Shown: in pieces, positions 8,026 through 18,461 of the stretch | How the letters are laid out: every line of letters starts with the position of its first letter | Position numbering within the stretch: position 1 is the stretch's first letter | Assembly (NCBI GenBank): GCA_022241475.1 | Contig: JAKOMT010000002.1 | Location: forward strand, 65,694-129,693 | Reading direction: 5' to 3' | From: Microvirga sp. | GTDB lineage: Bacteria; Pseudomonadota; Alphaproteobacteria; Rhizobiales; Beijerinckiaceae | DNA: 64,000 nucleotides | Position numbers and translations under genes: made by a program | The notes under the pieces: generated by a model | Told to the model about the DNA's origin: nothing | Database searches by the model: none | What the model saw: only the letters and a program-made list of their open reading frames with translations

Positions 8026-8372
8026 GGTTGAGATCCCCTGTTGAGTTCTTTGTTGGACCGCTGGCGACATCCGCCCGTTCGCCCCGGCGCTGAAAGCGCC
8101 CCGACGGAGTGTTCCTGCGGAACCTCACGGTCGCCTTGTCGTCAACTGTTGACAGATTTGACCATCGATGACTTTCTGTCAACCGCCCACCTGAGCGCCT
8201 CTCCGGCGATCGCAAGGAGGACATTATTCGGCGCGCCGCCAGCGAAGATCAATTGCGATTTTCGCATGATATCCGCAGCGCTTTCGCCAAAACGCAAAAC
8301 GAGGCGCTCCGATTTGCCATCGTGCGAAATCACGGCGGCGGGCGCGCCATCGACGGATCCGACGAGGGGATG
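8026..8372. other. divergent intergenic region dctP / nitroreductase fusion
   Basis: 347 nt with no supported gene. It contains the operator palindrome and the dctP upstream signals. There is also an orphan perfect Shine-Dalgarno AAGGAGG at 8214-8220 with no ATG, GTG or TTG at usual spacing. A TTG at 8253 would lengthen the fusion protein by 40 residues that do not resemble a nitroreductase. Confidence 0.6.
8141..8153. promoter_or_regulatory. putative GntR operator, copy 2 (perfect palindrome)
   Basis: GTCAACTGTTGAC is a perfect 13-bp palindrome with one central base, 116 nt upstream of dctP. An additional half-site GTCAAC occurs at 8178-8183, where its complement TTGACA could be a -35 box. 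The same motif, with two changes, lies upstream of the lyase/GntR pair at 3192-3204. Confidence 0.6.
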
Positions 8373-9719
8373 ATGACAGTCACGACGCAAGCAGGCTCGA
8401 CGGACGCGCAGGACATCCTCGCGCGCCTCGCCACCCGATTCTCGTGCCGCGACTTCGCGCCCGTCGCGATCGACCGCGAAACGCTCGCGGCGATCGTCGC
8501 GGACGGCGTCCAGGCCCCCTCCTCCTGCAATCAGCAACAATGGCATTTCATCGTCGTGGACGACGACGCCGCCAAGATCGCCGCACGCGACATCGCCGGC
8601 GGCAACCACCATTTCGCCGAATGCTCGGCCCTGATTTTCCTGTGCTTCCAGAAGGGCTGGACGCACAACAATTTCTCCGTCGTCCAGTCGGTCGCCGGAG
8701 CGTGCTACCATATGATGCTGAGCGCGCATCTGCGCGGCTTCTCGAGCATCTGGAACGCCGGGATCGGCGATCACGGACGTCTGCGCGCGCTGCTCGGACT
8801 GCCGGACACGTTCGAGCCGCAGGGGGCGCTGGCGCTCGGCGTGCCGCGGGACACTGCGCCCCGCGTCAAGGCGCCGCGTCGTCCGATCGACGAAGTCCAC
8901 AGCTGGAACAGGTTCGAGCGCCCGGCTCACACGATGTATCCCGTGAAGCCCGCGCCCGCTTATCCCTATTTCAGCATCAGCAACGAGAACAATCCCTACG
9001 CCGAGTGGGATCCGACCCGATGGACCTGGGATCAGGTCGCGGATTTCCGCGGCTATTCGGTTTGGGCGAAATCACCGCTGGCGGGCGTCTACGTGTCGCG
9101 CCGTCAGGGAGACGCCACGGAACGGGAGCTCGATTTGCTCGCGACGACGCCCGAGGGCGCGCGCGTCGTCGACATCATGCCCTGGGGCGGAACCGCGACG
9201 ACGCAGCTCGCGCGCAGGCTGTCGGCAGGTTCGCGGCTCGTCGTCGCGGAGCTGTCGCCGCACAATCTGTCCTTCGTCATGGAGCGCCTGTCGCGCGAAG
9301 GGCTCTCGATGGACACGATCGAGGGCGCGGCGATGCGCGGCGCGAGCCTCCCCTTCCCCGACGCCTCGATCGACGCCATGACGGCTTTCCAGGCGCTCGA
9401 ACACATGCCGGACCCCGAGGCGTTTCTCGACGAAGCGCGCCGCGTCCTTCGCCCCGACGGACAGCTCGTCGTCAGCGTGCGCAACCGCTCCTCCGATTAC
9501 GGCGACGGGTGGGAGCGCGACGAGGCGCGCGGACAGGTGCCGAACCAGGGCCCGTTCACGCCGCTCGCGGCGGAACGCGTGCGCGCCTGGCTCGCGCAGC
9601 GCTTCACGATCGAGGCCGAGGCGGGCATCGCCGTGGACGCCGACGGATCCGCTGTGGTCGAGACCGGCGACGCGCGCCTGTCCCGGCGCGTCTACGCCGC
9701 GCGCTGTCGGCCCGCCTGA
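8373..9719 (+). CDS. nitroreductase-SAM methyltransferase fusion protein
   Basis: 448 aa from ATG 8373 (GAGGGG just upstream; ATG 8370 also possible). Residues 12-175 form a nitroreductase-like FMN domain (RFSCRDF at 22-28, APSSCNQQQWHF at 48-59, and GALALGVP near 151). A linker of about 80 residues rich in Tyr/Trp/Pro follows. Residues 255-440 are a class I methyltransferase of the Methyltransf_11 type (VVDIMPWGGTATTQLA, FQALEHMPDPEAFLDEARRVLRPDGQ). The motif I core is PWGGT instead of the usual G-x-G. It is divergent from the TRAP operon and may share its regulation. I do not know a characterised enzyme with this architecture; the reaction is unknown. Confidence 0.85.
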   Translation: MTVTTQAGSTDAQDILARLATRFSCRDFAPVAIDRETLAAIVADGVQAPSSCNQQQWHFIVVDDDAAKIAARDIAGGNHHFAECSALIFLCFQKGWTHNNFSVVQSVAGACYHMMLSAHLRGFSSIWNAGIGDHGRLRALLGLPDTFEPQGALALGVPRDTAPRVKAPRRPIDEVHSWNRFERPAHTMYPVKPAPAYPYFSISNENNPYAEWDPTRWTWDQVADFRGYSVWAKSPLAGVYVSRRQGDATERELDLLATTPEGARVVDIMPWGGTATTQLARRLSAGSRLVVAELSPHNLSFVMERLSREGLSMDTIEGAAMRGASLPFPDASIDAMTAFQALEHMPDPEAFLDEARRVLRPDGQLVVSVRNRSSDYGDGWERDEARGQVPNQGPFTPLAAERVRAWLAQRFTIEAEAGIAVDADGSAVVETGDARLSRRVYAARCRPA

Positions 9720-9799
9720 CCATCGGGTCGGGCCGTACGGAACCCTGCGCATTCTTGACCGTTGTCAGCTTGGGCTGATGGGGCCGGCAGGAAAAAATA

Positions 9800-10981
9800 A
9801 TGCGCAGTTTCGAAGACAACGCGTTCATGGCGCTCGTTGTCGCAATTTCATTGGTCTTCGCCTGGATCCTGACTCCGTTTTTCGGAGCGATCCTGTGGGG
9901 CATAGCGCTCGCTGTCGCATTCGTACCGCTGTGCAGGCTCATCGCGCGGCACGTCGGCGGGCGGCGAAACGTCGCCGCGTTCGTCACGGTTTTGATCATC
10001 ATGACGATCGTCATCGCGCCGGCGATGTACATCGCGTCCGTCGCGACGCAGCAAGCCGTGGCTCTGTATGAGCGCGTCGACAGTGGTGAACTCGATCTCC
10101 ACAGCTACTTCGAGCAATTTCGCGCGGCGTTGCCGGAATTCGCGTCGGGCCTGATGGAACGCTTCGGCGTGACTAGCCTCGGGGCGCTCGAAGCGAAGAT
10201 CAATGCAGGGCTCCTCTCGGGTAGCGAATTCATCTCCGCCCAGGCGATCGGACTCGGAGCCAGCGCCTTCTTCTTCGTTATTCAGCTCATACTGATGCTC
10301 TACCTTCTCTATTTCCTCCTGCGTGACGAGGAAGGGCTCGGGCGCTGGGTGCGAAAGGTCATGCCGCTCGATCCCGAAAAGCGCCACTCGTTCTTCGAAC
10401 GCTTCACGGTCGTCGTTCGCGCGACGCTCAAGGGCGACCTATTCGTGGCGTTGCTGCAGGGGACATTGGGCGGCACGATGTTCTGGATACTGGGAATTCC
10501 CAGTCCCCTGCTCTGGGGCGTCGGGATGGCGTTCCTCGCGCTCATGCCCGCCGTGGGGACGGCCGTCGTCTGGGCGCCGGTGGCGATCTACCTGCTCGCC
10601 ACGGGGGATTTCTGGCGGGGCGTGTCGCTGCTCGTTTACGGGGCTTTCGTGATCAGCCTCGCCGACAACATCGTCCGACCGATCCTGATCGGAAAAGACA
10701 CGCGCATGCCGAGTTACGTCGTGCTGACCTCGACGCTCGGCGGCATCGCGACCTTCGGCCTGAACGGCATCCTGATCGGCCCCATGGTCGCGGCGCTCTT
10801 CATCTCGGCCTGGGAGATCATGACGCAAACGCGACGGGAAGCGACCGCCGATGCGGAGGCGGTCGCCGAAGCCGTGGCGGGAGCGGAGGCGCTCGCGGAG
10901 GCTGCCGCGCTCGCGCAGATCAGGTCGTCCAGAACCGTTGAGGAACCCGTGATCGCAACCGCGCGAACGGGGTCGAAATGA
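9800..10981 (+). CDS. AI-2E family transporter (PerM/YdiK-like permease)
   Basis: 393 aa with about seven to eight membrane segments and the family signature regions FFFVIQLILMLYLLYFLLRD and LVYGAFVISLADNIVRPILIGK. The family includes TqsA (AI-2 export) and putative permeases or antiporters of unknown substrate, so the name should not be taken as function. An Ala/Glu-rich repeat tail of about 40 residues (EAVAEAVAGAEALAEAAALA) extends the C-terminus beyond the usual end and is probably a cytoplasmic helix. AGGA lies 10 nt before ATG 9800. It stands alone. Confidence 0.9.
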   Translation: MRSFEDNAFMALVVAISLVFAWILTPFFGAILWGIALAVAFVPLCRLIARHVGGRRNVAAFVTVLIIMTIVIAPAMYIASVATQQAVALYERVDSGELDLHSYFEQFRAALPEFASGLMERFGVTSLGALEAKINAGLLSGSEFISAQAIGLGASAFFFVIQLILMLYLLYFLLRDEEGLGRWVRKVMPLDPEKRHSFFERFTVVVRATLKGDLFVALLQGTLGGTMFWILGIPSPLLWGVGMAFLALMPAVGTAVVWAPVAIYLLATGDFWRGVSLLVYGAFVISLADNIVRPILIGKDTRMPSYVVLTSTLGGIATFGLNGILIGPMVAALFISAWEIMTQTRREATADAEAVAEAVAGAEALAEAAALAQIRSSRTVEEPVIATARTGSK

Positions 10982-11443
10982 CGGGGCGACGCAGGGCGCG
11001 TCGTGAAGCGCAGGCGAATTGAAGCCTCGCGATGGCGTTTTCGCTTCACCGAAGAATCATGCCGATCACGCCGTTACGAGAGTCGAACTGAGCCGGGGTT
11101 CATCGAACCGGAGCAGTCGGCGGCGTCGAGCCCGTCGGAGCGCGTATAAAATTTGACCGATATTTCATCGTTCCGAGCAGGAATCGTTCTGTTGATCACT
11201 TTGCGCCTCCGCTCTCGGCGCCGTAAAGCGAAGGGTCGCGCCCCTCGACGGTCCGCAGTTTCACGGACGTGAAAGCCGCTCTCCACCACGATTCACGAAC
11301 CGCTCCGTCCGGCGGGACGACATGCGACGGCCGTCTCGGCACAAGCCAGGATCGCGACAATTCATCGCAACGTCCACCCGGCGCGACTACAGGGCGAGAC
11401 GCGGCGCGAGGCGCCTGATCACGCATTCGCACAAAGTCACGGC
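10982..11443. other. intergenic region with no supported gene
   Basis: About 460 nt between the AI-2E permease and the aapJ promoter. An 8-bp inverted repeat (11003-11010 with 11042-11049) after the permease could fold but has no T-tract. Short open frames on the minus strand here lack ribosome sites and family resemblance. Confidence 0.5.
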
Positions 11444-11473
11444 TTGACCAGTCGTTTGATGTCGCTGTTAGAT
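11444..11473 (+). promoter_or_regulatory. candidate sigma70 promoter of aapJQMP
   Basis: TTGACC (11444-11449), 18-nt spacer, TTAGAT (11468-11473), about 150 nt upstream of the aapJ start codon. This leaves a 5' leader of about 145 nt. Confidence 0.5.
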
Positions 11474-11625
11474 TGCGCCCATGCGTGAAAGGCGAACACC
11501 GCCTTTCTAAATTTGCGCATCCAAGTCCATCGGTGACGTTCGGCCGCTGCGCTCGCATCGGCCCGTCGCCGGAGAATGAGGTTCGACGACGAAACGTCGA
11601 CCCGCAACAGAGGGGTATGTGGGCC

Positions 11626-12654
11626 ATGAAAACCATCACCAAAGCAGTTCTGGGCGCCGCCACGCTCGCGCTCGTAGCGCCGGCCGCCACGGCCGCCACG
11701 CTCGACGACGTGAAGGCGAAGGGCTTCGTGCAGTGCGGAGTGCATACGGGTCTCGCCGGCTTTGCGGCGCCGAATGACGCCGGCGAGTGGACCGGCTTCG
11801 ACGTCGACATGTGCCGCGCGGTCGGCGCGGCGGTCTTCGGCGACGCGACCGCCGTGCGCTACACGCCGACGAACGCGACCGAGCGCTTCACGGCGCTGCA
11901 ATCGGGCGAAATCGACATGCTCGCCCGCAACACGACCTGGACGCTCAGCCGCGACACGACGCTCGGCTTCAACTTTACGGGCGTCAACTACTATGACGGC
12001 CAGGGCTTCATGATCAACGCGTCGCGCCTGCCCGGCATCACCTCGGCGCTGGAGCTCTCGGGTGCGGCGATCTGCGTGCAGACCGGCACCACGACCGAGC
12101 TGAACCTCGCGGATTACTTCGCGGCCAACAACCTCGAATACAACCCCGTCGTCTTCCAGGGCTTCGACGAGACCAACGCCGCCTACGAGGCCGGTCGCTG
12201 CGACGCCTACACGACCGACCAGTCTGGCCTCTACGCGCTGCGCCTGACGCTCGCCAATCCCAACGACCACGTCGTGCTGCCCGAGATCATCTCGAAGGAG
12301 CCGCTCGGCCCCGCAGTTCGTCAAGGTGACGACGGCTGGTTCAACGTCGTGAAGTGGACGCTCTTCGCCATGGTCCAGGCGGAAGAGCTCGGCATCAGCT
12401 CCGAGAACATCGACGAGATGCTGGAATCCGACAATCCGGAGATCCGCCGCATCCTCGGGCAGGAAGAGAACTCCAGCATCGGCGCCGGCCTGGGCCTGAG
12501 CAATGACTGGGTGGTCAACATCGTTCGCGAAGTCGGCAATTACGGCGAGGTGTTCGAGCGCAACATCGGCGAGGGCAGCCCGCTCCAGATCTCCCGCGGC
12601 CTGAACGCCCTGTGGACCGAAGGCGGCCTGCAGTACGCGCCTCCGCTGCGCTAA
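11626..12654 (+). CDS. aapJ: general L-amino acid ABC transporter, periplasmic binding protein AapJ
   Basis: 342 aa. ATG 11626 is chosen because AGAGGGG is at good distance; ATG 11617 is too close to it. A signal peptide of about 23 residues ends APAATAAT. The body has SBP_bac_3 features (TLDDVKAKGFVQCGVHTGLAGF, GFDVDMCRAVGAAVFGD) and the C-terminus GLNALWTEGGLQYAPPLR typical of AapJ. It binds a broad range of L-amino acids. It heads the four-gene aap operon and is followed by a terminator-like hairpin. Confidence 0.95.
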   Translation: MKTITKAVLGAATLALVAPAATAATLDDVKAKGFVQCGVHTGLAGFAAPNDAGEWTGFDVDMCRAVGAAVFGDATAVRYTPTNATERFTALQSGEIDMLARNTTWTLSRDTTLGFNFTGVNYYDGQGFMINASRLPGITSALELSGAAICVQTGTTTELNLADYFAANNLEYNPVVFQGFDETNAAYEAGRCDAYTTDQSGLYALRLTLANPNDHVVLPEIISKEPLGPAVRQGDDGWFNVVKWTLFAMVQAEELGISSENIDEMLESDNPEIRRILGQEENSSIGAGLGLSNDWVVNIVREVGNYGEVFERNIGEGSPLQISRGLNALWTEGGLQYAPPLR

Positions 12655-12669
12655 GCGATCCAGACTGTC

Positions 12670-12700
12670 GAGGGCGGCCCTGAGGCCGCCCTCTTCGTTT
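12670..12700 (+). terminator. stem-loop between aapJ and aapQ
   Basis: A 10-bp GC stem (12670-12679 with 84-93, 4-nt loop) followed by TTCGTTT, 15 nt after the aapJ stop. Partial termination here would give excess binding protein over permease, as for the dctP and pstS genes in this window. Confidence 0.75.
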
Positions 12701-12848
12701 ACGGCCGCAGGCCCTCAAAGCGACACCGGGAAGACTGCGAACGCCTCGGCCGGACGGATGTCCGAGCCGAACAGGGTTCGTGCGTCCTGTCCCCGGCGAT
12801 CCGCCGATCGCCGCTCCGTCGCTGCGGGCCCGTTCTGGGGAACATGAC

Positions 12849-14039
12849 ATGGCCAGGAAATCCGGCCCGCCGCCGCGCGACGAAGCGCGCGTATCGTGGG
12901 TCAACGATCCGAAAATCCGCGGTATCTTCTTTCAAATACTCGCGGCGCTCGCCCTCGTCCTCTTCATCATGTGGATCGTCGGCAACACCAGCGAGAACCT
13001 GCGACGCGCCAACATCGCCACCGGCTTCGGCTTCCTCGACCGGCGCGCGGGATTCGACGTCAGTCAGGCGCTCATCGAATACAGCGCCAATTCGACCTTC
13101 GGACGCGCCGTCGTCGTCGGGCTCCTGAACACCATTCTCGTCGCCGTCATCGGCATCATCACCGCGACGTTCCTCGGCTTCCTCGTCGGAGTCGGGCGGT
13201 TGTCCCGGAACTGGCTGATCGCCAAGCTGTGCGCCTTCTACGTCGAGCTGTTCCGCAACATCCCGCCGCTGCTCGTGATCTTCTTCTGGTATCTCGGCGT
13301 CCTGTCGGTTCTTCCGGCCCCGCGCGACAGCTACGAACTGCCCTTCCAGAGCTATATCAACAGCCGCGGACTCTTCATGCCGCGTCCGATCTGGGAATCG
13401 GGAGCCTGGCTCATCGTCGCCGCCATTCTCGTCGGCGTCGTCGCCTCGTGGTTCGTCGCGCGCTGGGCGTACAAGCGGCAGATGGCGACGGGCGAGCGCT
13501 TCCCGATCTTTCGGACGGTTCTCGGCCTCGTCGTGGGTCTGCCGATCCTCGCCTATTTCGCAGCGGGCCAGCCGGTCACCTTCGACTACCCCATCCTCGG
13601 CACCTTCAACCTGCGCGGCGGCGTGGACATCAAGCCGGAATTCCTGTCGCTCTATCTCGCTCTGTCCTTCTACACGGCCTCGTTCATCGCCGAGATCGTC
13701 CGTGCGGGCATTCTCGGGGTGTCCAAGGGGCAGACCGAAGCCGCTTCGGCGCTCGGGTTGCGGCAGGGACCGGTGCTTCGGCTCGTCATCGTGCCGCAGG
13801 CGCTGCGCATCATCATCCCGCCGCTGACAAGCCAGTACCTGAACCTGACGAAGAACTCGTCGCTCGCGGTCTTCATCGGCTATCCCGATCTCGTCCAGAT
13901 CGGCCAGACGACGATGAACCAGACCGGCCAGGCCATCGAAATCGTGGTCATCTGGATGGTCATCTATCTCGGCCTCAGCCTCGCGACCTCCGCCTTCATG
14001 AACTGGTACAACGCCAAAATGGCGCTGGTGGAAAGGTAG
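12849..14039 (+). CDS. aapQ: general L-amino acid ABC transporter permease AapQ
   Basis: 396 aa, about 8 membrane segments, with the His/Glu/Gln-type permease core ([47 protein letters not shown], given here in part) and the family's long inserted periplasmic region between residues 150 and 250. It pairs with AapM to form the transmembrane channel. ATG 12849; the ATG five bases earlier is out of frame. It is separated from aapJ by 194 nt holding the stem-loop and from aapM by 4 nt. Confidence 0.95.
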   Translation: MARKSGPPPRDEARVSWVNDPKIRGIFFQILAALALVLFIMWIVGNTSENLRRANIATGFGFLDRRAGFDVSQALIEYSANSTFGRAVVVGLLNTILVAVIGIITATFLGFLVGVGRLSRNWLIAKLCAFYVELFRNIPPLLVIFFWYLGVLSVLPAPRDSYELPFQSYINSRGLFMPRPIWESGAWLIVAAILVGVVASWFVARWAYKRQMATGERFPIFRTVLGLVVGLPILAYFAAGQPVTFDYPILGTFNLRGGVDIKPEFLSLYLALSFYTASFIAEIVRAGILGVSKGQTEAASALGLRQGPVLRLVIVPQALRIIIPPLTSQYLNLTKNSSLAVFIGYPDLVQIGQTTMNQTGQAIEIVVIWMVIYLGLSLATSAFMNWYNAKMALVER

Positions 14040-14043
14040 TCCC

Positions 14044-15201
14044 ATGCAGGAGCACGATCTTTCTTTCACACGCGCGCAAATGCTCGCGGCCCAGCCTCCG
14101 CTGAAGCCCGAGCGCGGCGTCGGTCGCTGGATGCGCAAGAACCTGTTCGCGACGCCGCTCGATACGGCGCTGACGATCGTCGGCCTTCTCCTGATCGCCT
14201 GGATCCTGCCGCCCTTCATCCGCTGGGCGCTCATCGACGCGGCCTGGACCGGCTCCGACCGCTCGGTCTGCGCCACGATCGAACAGGGCGGGTTGCGACC
14301 CGACGGGTGGTCCGGCGCCTGCTGGGCCTTCGTGAACGCGAAGTTCGAGCAGTTCATGTACGGGCGCTACACCGTGTCGGAACGCTGGCGCGTCGATCTC
14401 ACGGCCCTGCTCTTCGTCGGGCTACTGACGCCGCTCGCCATTCCGAGCGTTCCGTACAAATTCACGAACGCCTTCATCTTCTTCGTCGCGTTCCCGATCG
14501 TCGCGTTCTTCCTGCTCGTCGGCGGGTTTTTCGGGCTCCGGTACGTTCCGACTTCGGAATGGGGCGGTCTGCTCGTCACGATGGTGCTCTCGTTCGTGGG
14601 CATCGTGGTGTCGCTGCCGATGGGAATTCTGCTGGCGCTCGGGCGACGATCGAAGCTGCCGGTGGTCAAGTTGATCTGCGTCGTCTTCATCGAGACGGTG
14701 CGCGGCGTGCCGCTCGTCACGGTGCTGTTCATGGCCTCCGTGATGCTTCCGCTATTCATGCCGGCCGGGATGACGTTCGACCGCTTCCTGCGGGCGCTCG
14801 TCGGCGTGGCGCTCTTCGCATCCGCCTACATGGCCGAGGTGATCCGCGGCGGTCTGCAGGCGATTCCGAAGGGGCAGTACGAAGGCGCCTCGTCGCTCGG
14901 CCTCGGCTACTGGCAGTCCATGGGGCTCATCGTCCTGCCGCAGGCGCTCAAGCTCGTCATCCCGGGGATCGTGAACACCTTCATCGGTCTCTTCAAGGAT
15001 ACGAGCCTCGTCTACATCATCGGCATGTTCGATCTGCTCGGCATCGTGCGCCAGAACTTCACCGACGCGAACTGGGCGTCGGCGCAGACGCCCATGTCGG
15101 GACTGCTCTTCGCGGGAGCCATCTTCTGGATCTTCTGCTTCGGCATGTCGCGCTACTCCATCTACATGGAGCGCAGGCTCGACACCGGACACCGGAGCTA
15201 A
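14044..15201 (+). CDS. aapM: general L-amino acid ABC transporter permease AapM
   Basis: 385 aa, the second permease of the Aap system. The EAA-type cytoplasmic loop is visible as [18 protein letters not shown] (about residues 276-293), followed by [20 protein letters not shown]. An N-terminal stretch including [20 protein letters not shown] is typical of AapM. It starts 4 nt after aapQ and is followed after 66 nt by aapP. Confidence 0.95.
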   Translation: MQEHDLSFTRAQMLAAQPPLKPERGVGRWMRKNLFATPLDTALTIVGLLLIAWILPPFIRWALIDAAWTGSDRSVCATIEQGGLRPDGWSGACWAFVNAKFEQFMYGRYTVSERWRVDLTALLFVGLLTPLAIPSVPYKFTNAFIFFVAFPIVAFFLLVGGFFGLRYVPTSEWGGLLVTMVLSFVGIVVSLPMGILLALGRRSKLPVVKLICVVFIETVRGVPLVTVLFMASVMLPLFMPAGMTFDRFLRALVGVALFASAYMAEVIRGGLQAIPKGQYEGASSLGLGYWQSMGLIVLPQALKLVIPGIVNTFIGLFKDTSLVYIIGMFDLLGIVRQNFTDANWASAQTPMSGLLFAGAIFWIFCFGMSRYSIYMERRLDTGHRS

Positions 15202-15267
15202 GCGGCGGCCACGGCCGCCGCGCCCATTGTTTCAGAAACGGCGTCCAAACGCCGAGGGGAACGAGAT

Positions 15268-16068
<801 letters not shown>

Positions 16069-16127
16069 TCGGACGAGGCCAAGGGGCCGCGAGGACCTTG
16101 CTTCCGCGAGGACGTGGCTGAAACATG

Positions 16128-16170
16128 AAAAAGGCGGCCGCGCGGGAATTTTCGCGCGGCCGCCTTTTTC
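16128..16170. terminator. bidirectional terminator between aapP and pstB
   Basis: A 12-bp perfect GC stem (16133-16144 with 16153-16164, 8-nt loop) flanked by AAAAA on the left and TTTTTCGTTTT on the right. It can terminate the aap operon on the plus strand and any read-through of the convergent pst operon on the minus strand. Confidence 0.92.
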
Positions 16171-16266
16171 GTTTTGCTGATGACCCGCCCGATCGGTCGC
16201 GGCGAGGCGCCGTTCGCGAAGAGCGTCCCGTCCGCCCCCGCAGCGGCCGAACGACCGGCGACGTCG

Positions 16267-17154
16267 TCAGCCGAAGCGGCCGGTGACGTAGTCCTGCGTG
16301 CGCTTGTTGCGCGGATTGGTGAATATCTGGTCGGTCGGTCCCTCCTCGACGAGGTAGCCGAGGTGGAAGAAGCAGGTCTTCTGGGAGACCCGCGCCGCCT
16401 GCTGCATCGAGTGCGTGACGATCACGATCGTGAATTGACGCCGCAACTCGTCGATCAGCTCTTCGATGCGCGCGGTGGCGATCGGATCGAGCGCCGAGCA
16501 GGGCTCGTCCATCAGGATCACTTCCGGCGAGACCGCGATGGCGCGGGCGATGCACAGACGCTGCTGTTGCCCGCCCGACAGGCTGGTGCCCGTATCGCCG
16601 AGGCGGTCCTTCACCTCGTCCCACAGGCCGGCCTTGCGCAGGGCGGCCTCGACGATCTCCGCGAGCTCGGCCTTGGTCTTGGCCAACCCGTGGATCCGCG
16701 GCCCGTAGGCCACGTTCTCGAAGATCGATTTCGGAAACGGGTTGGGCTTCTGGAACACCATGCCGACGCGGGCGCGCAAGGTCACGACGTCGAGGTCCGG
16801 ATCGTAGATGTCCTTTCCGTCGATCGTGATCCGCCCCTCGACGCGCGCGCTTTCGATCGTGTCGTTCATGCGGTTCAGGCAACGCAGGAACGTCGACTTG
16901 CCGCAGCCCGACGGGCCGATGAACGCCGTGACCGCCTTTTCGGGAAGGCTGATGCTCAGATCGTGGATCGCCTGGGCGGCGCCGTAGAAGACGTTCACGT
17001 TTCGCGCGTCGACCTTCGTCGCCACCGGCGTATCCATTGGGATCCGGACGGTCTCCCGCTGGTCCGCCTCCATGGAAACGCGCGCGGGCTCCGGCTTCTC
17101 CAGGACGGTCGCCTCGGGCTTGGGCGTCATTGAAGGGGCGATTATTGCGGTCAT
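16267..17154 (-). CDS. pstB: phosphate ABC transporter ATP-binding protein PstB
   Basis: 295 aa from ATG 17154 (AGGAGA upstream; a later ATG at 17037 would give the usual 255-260 aa core). Walker [10 protein letters not shown] at 80-88, [14 protein letters not shown], Walker [17 protein letters not shown] and [13 protein letters not shown] are diagnostic for PstB. About 45 extra N-terminal residues precede the domain. It energises high-affinity phosphate uptake and with PhoU normally takes part in PhoR signalling; phoU is not in the window. Last gene of pstSCAB. Confidence 0.97.
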   Translation of the reverse strand: MTAIIAPSMTPKPEATVLEKPEPARVSMEADQRETVRIPMDTPVATKVDARNVNVFYGAAQAIHDLSISLPEKAVTAFIGPSGCGKSTFLRCLNRMNDTIESARVEGRITIDGKDIYDPDLDVVTLRARVGMVFQKPNPFPKSIFENVAYGPRIHGLAKTKAELAEIVEAALRKAGLWDEVKDRLGDTGTSLSGGQQQRLCIARAIAVSPEVILMDEPCSALDPIATARIEELIDELRRQFTIVIVTHSMQQAARVSQKTCFFHLGYLVEEGPTDQIFTNPRNKRTQDYVTGRFG

Positions 17155-17171
17155 GTCGTCTCCTCGCTCGC

Positions 17172-18461
17172 TCACCACTTCCGCTCGAGGCGGTTGCGCA
17201 GAAGTATCGCGATCAGGTTCATGAGGATCAGGAAGCCGAGCAGCACGAGGATGCCGGCGGAGGTGCGCGCGACGAAGCCGCGCTCCGGGCTGTCGGCCCA
17301 GATGAAGATCTGCGTGGGCAACGCCGTCGCGGGCTCGAGCAGCCCGCCCGGAGGGCTGGTGATGAAGGCGTTCATGCCGATCAGGAGCAACGGCGCGGTC
17401 TCGCCCAGCGCCTGCGCGAGACCGATGATCGTGCCGGTGAGAATGCCCGGGAGCGCCAACGGCAGCACGTGATGCATCACCACCTCGTGCTTGGAGGCGC
17501 CCACGCCCAGAGCGGCCTCCCGGATCGACGGCGGGACGGCCTTCAGGGCCGCGCGCGTGACGATGATCATCGTCGGCAGCGTCATCAGCGCCAGGACCAT
17601 GCCGCCGACGAGCGGCGCCGAGCGCGGCATGCCGAACCAGCCGAGGAAGATGGCGAGGCCTAGCAGCCCGAAGACGATCGAGGGCACGGCTGCGAGGTTG
17701 TTGATGTTGACCTCGATGATGTCGGTCCACCGGTTCTTCGGCGCGAACTCCTCGAGATACACCGCAGCGGCGATGCCGATCGGGAAGCTCAGGATGAAAC
17801 ACACCGCGAGCGCGAAGAACGAACCGACGACGGCGCCGGACAGGCCCGCGAGCTCGGGGAAGCGGCTGTCCGAATTGAAGAACAGGGCCGTGTTGAAGCG
17901 CTGTTCCACCCGTCCCTGCTCGACGAGTCGATCGTACAGGGCGATGCCCCGGTCGTCGACGCGGCGACGGTTTTCGGGCAGGTCGCGATCGATGATCCCC
18001 TTGGCGAGCTGGTCGAAGGGGTCCGACGCCGGAATCTGGATGCGTATAGTTTCTCCGACCACGCTCGGGTCGCGCACGACGTGATCGCGCAGGATGAAGT
18101 GGACGTTGCGGGTCAGGATGTCGCGCGCGGCGCGCAGCTCGGCGTCGTCCGCGCCCGGGAGCGCGGACGCGATGGAGGTCGCGACGAGCCCGCGATAGTC
18201 GCCCCGGCTCGGGTCCGCGACGTCGATCTCGGCGGGATCGACGAACACGTCGAGCGCGATCTGCGTCTGCGTGAACGCGCGGTAGCCGTTCAGGACGAGC
18301 GAGCCCACCAGGATCGTGAGCAATCCCAGCGCCACGGCGATCGCGGCGAGGCCATAGAACCGCAGCCGCGTCTCGGCGGCCCGGCGACGACGGCGGCGAC
18401 CGTCGGCCTCGGACGACGTCCAATCGATGGGGCGGGGCCCGCTGTCCGCGATGTCAGTCAT
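17172..18461 (-). CDS. pstA: phosphate ABC transporter permease PstA
   Basis: 429 aa from ATG 18461, overlapping the pstC stop by 8 nt (ATGACTGA), which implies coupled translation. The EAA loop region [20 protein letters not shown] and the tail [20 protein letters not shown] are typical. The protein is longer than E. coli PstA (296 aa) because of a periplasmic insertion of about 130 residues after the first membrane helix (residues 65-190), as commonly seen in alphaproteobacterial PstA. Confidence 0.95.
   Translation of the reverse strand: MTDIADSGPRPIDWTSSEADGRRRRRRAAETRLRFYGLAAIAVALGLLTILVGSLVLNGYRAFTQTQIALDVFVDPAEIDVADPSRGDYRGLVATSIASALPGADDAELRAARDILTRNVHFILRDHVVRDPSVVGETIRIQIPASDPFDQLAKGIIDRDLPENRRRVDDRGIALYDRLVEQGRVEQRFNTALFFNSDSRFPELAGLSGAVVGSFFALAVCFILSFPIGIAAAVYLEEFAPKNRWTDIIEVNINNLAAVPSIVFGLLGLAIFLGWFGMPRSAPLVGGMVLALMTLPTMIIVTRAALKAVPPSIREAALGVGASKHEVVMHHVLPLALPGILTGTIIGLAQALGETAPLLLIGMNAFITSPPGGLLEPATALPTQIFIWADSPERGFVARTSAGILVLLGFLILMNLIAILLRNRLERKW

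Noticed and set aside
8214..8225. Perfect AAGGAGG followed by ATT as a possible rare start for the fusion protein
   Set aside because: ATT starts are very rare and the spacing is too short; the added residues do not resemble a nitroreductase N-terminus.
10861..10920. GAGGCGGT/GCGGAGGC-like repeats at the end of the AI-2E permease gene
   Set aside because: They encode an Ala/Glu helical tail in frame; a low-complexity protein segment, not a DNA repeat element or CRISPR.
11074..11810. Small minus-strand frames between the AI-2E permease and aapJ
   Set aside because: No ribosome site, no family likeness, and they overlap the aapJ promoter and gene.
16267..18423. 718-codon minus-strand frame ending in PstB
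   Set aside because: The first 420 residues are an out-of-frame Arg-rich reading of pstA; the real pstB start with AGGAGA is at 17154.
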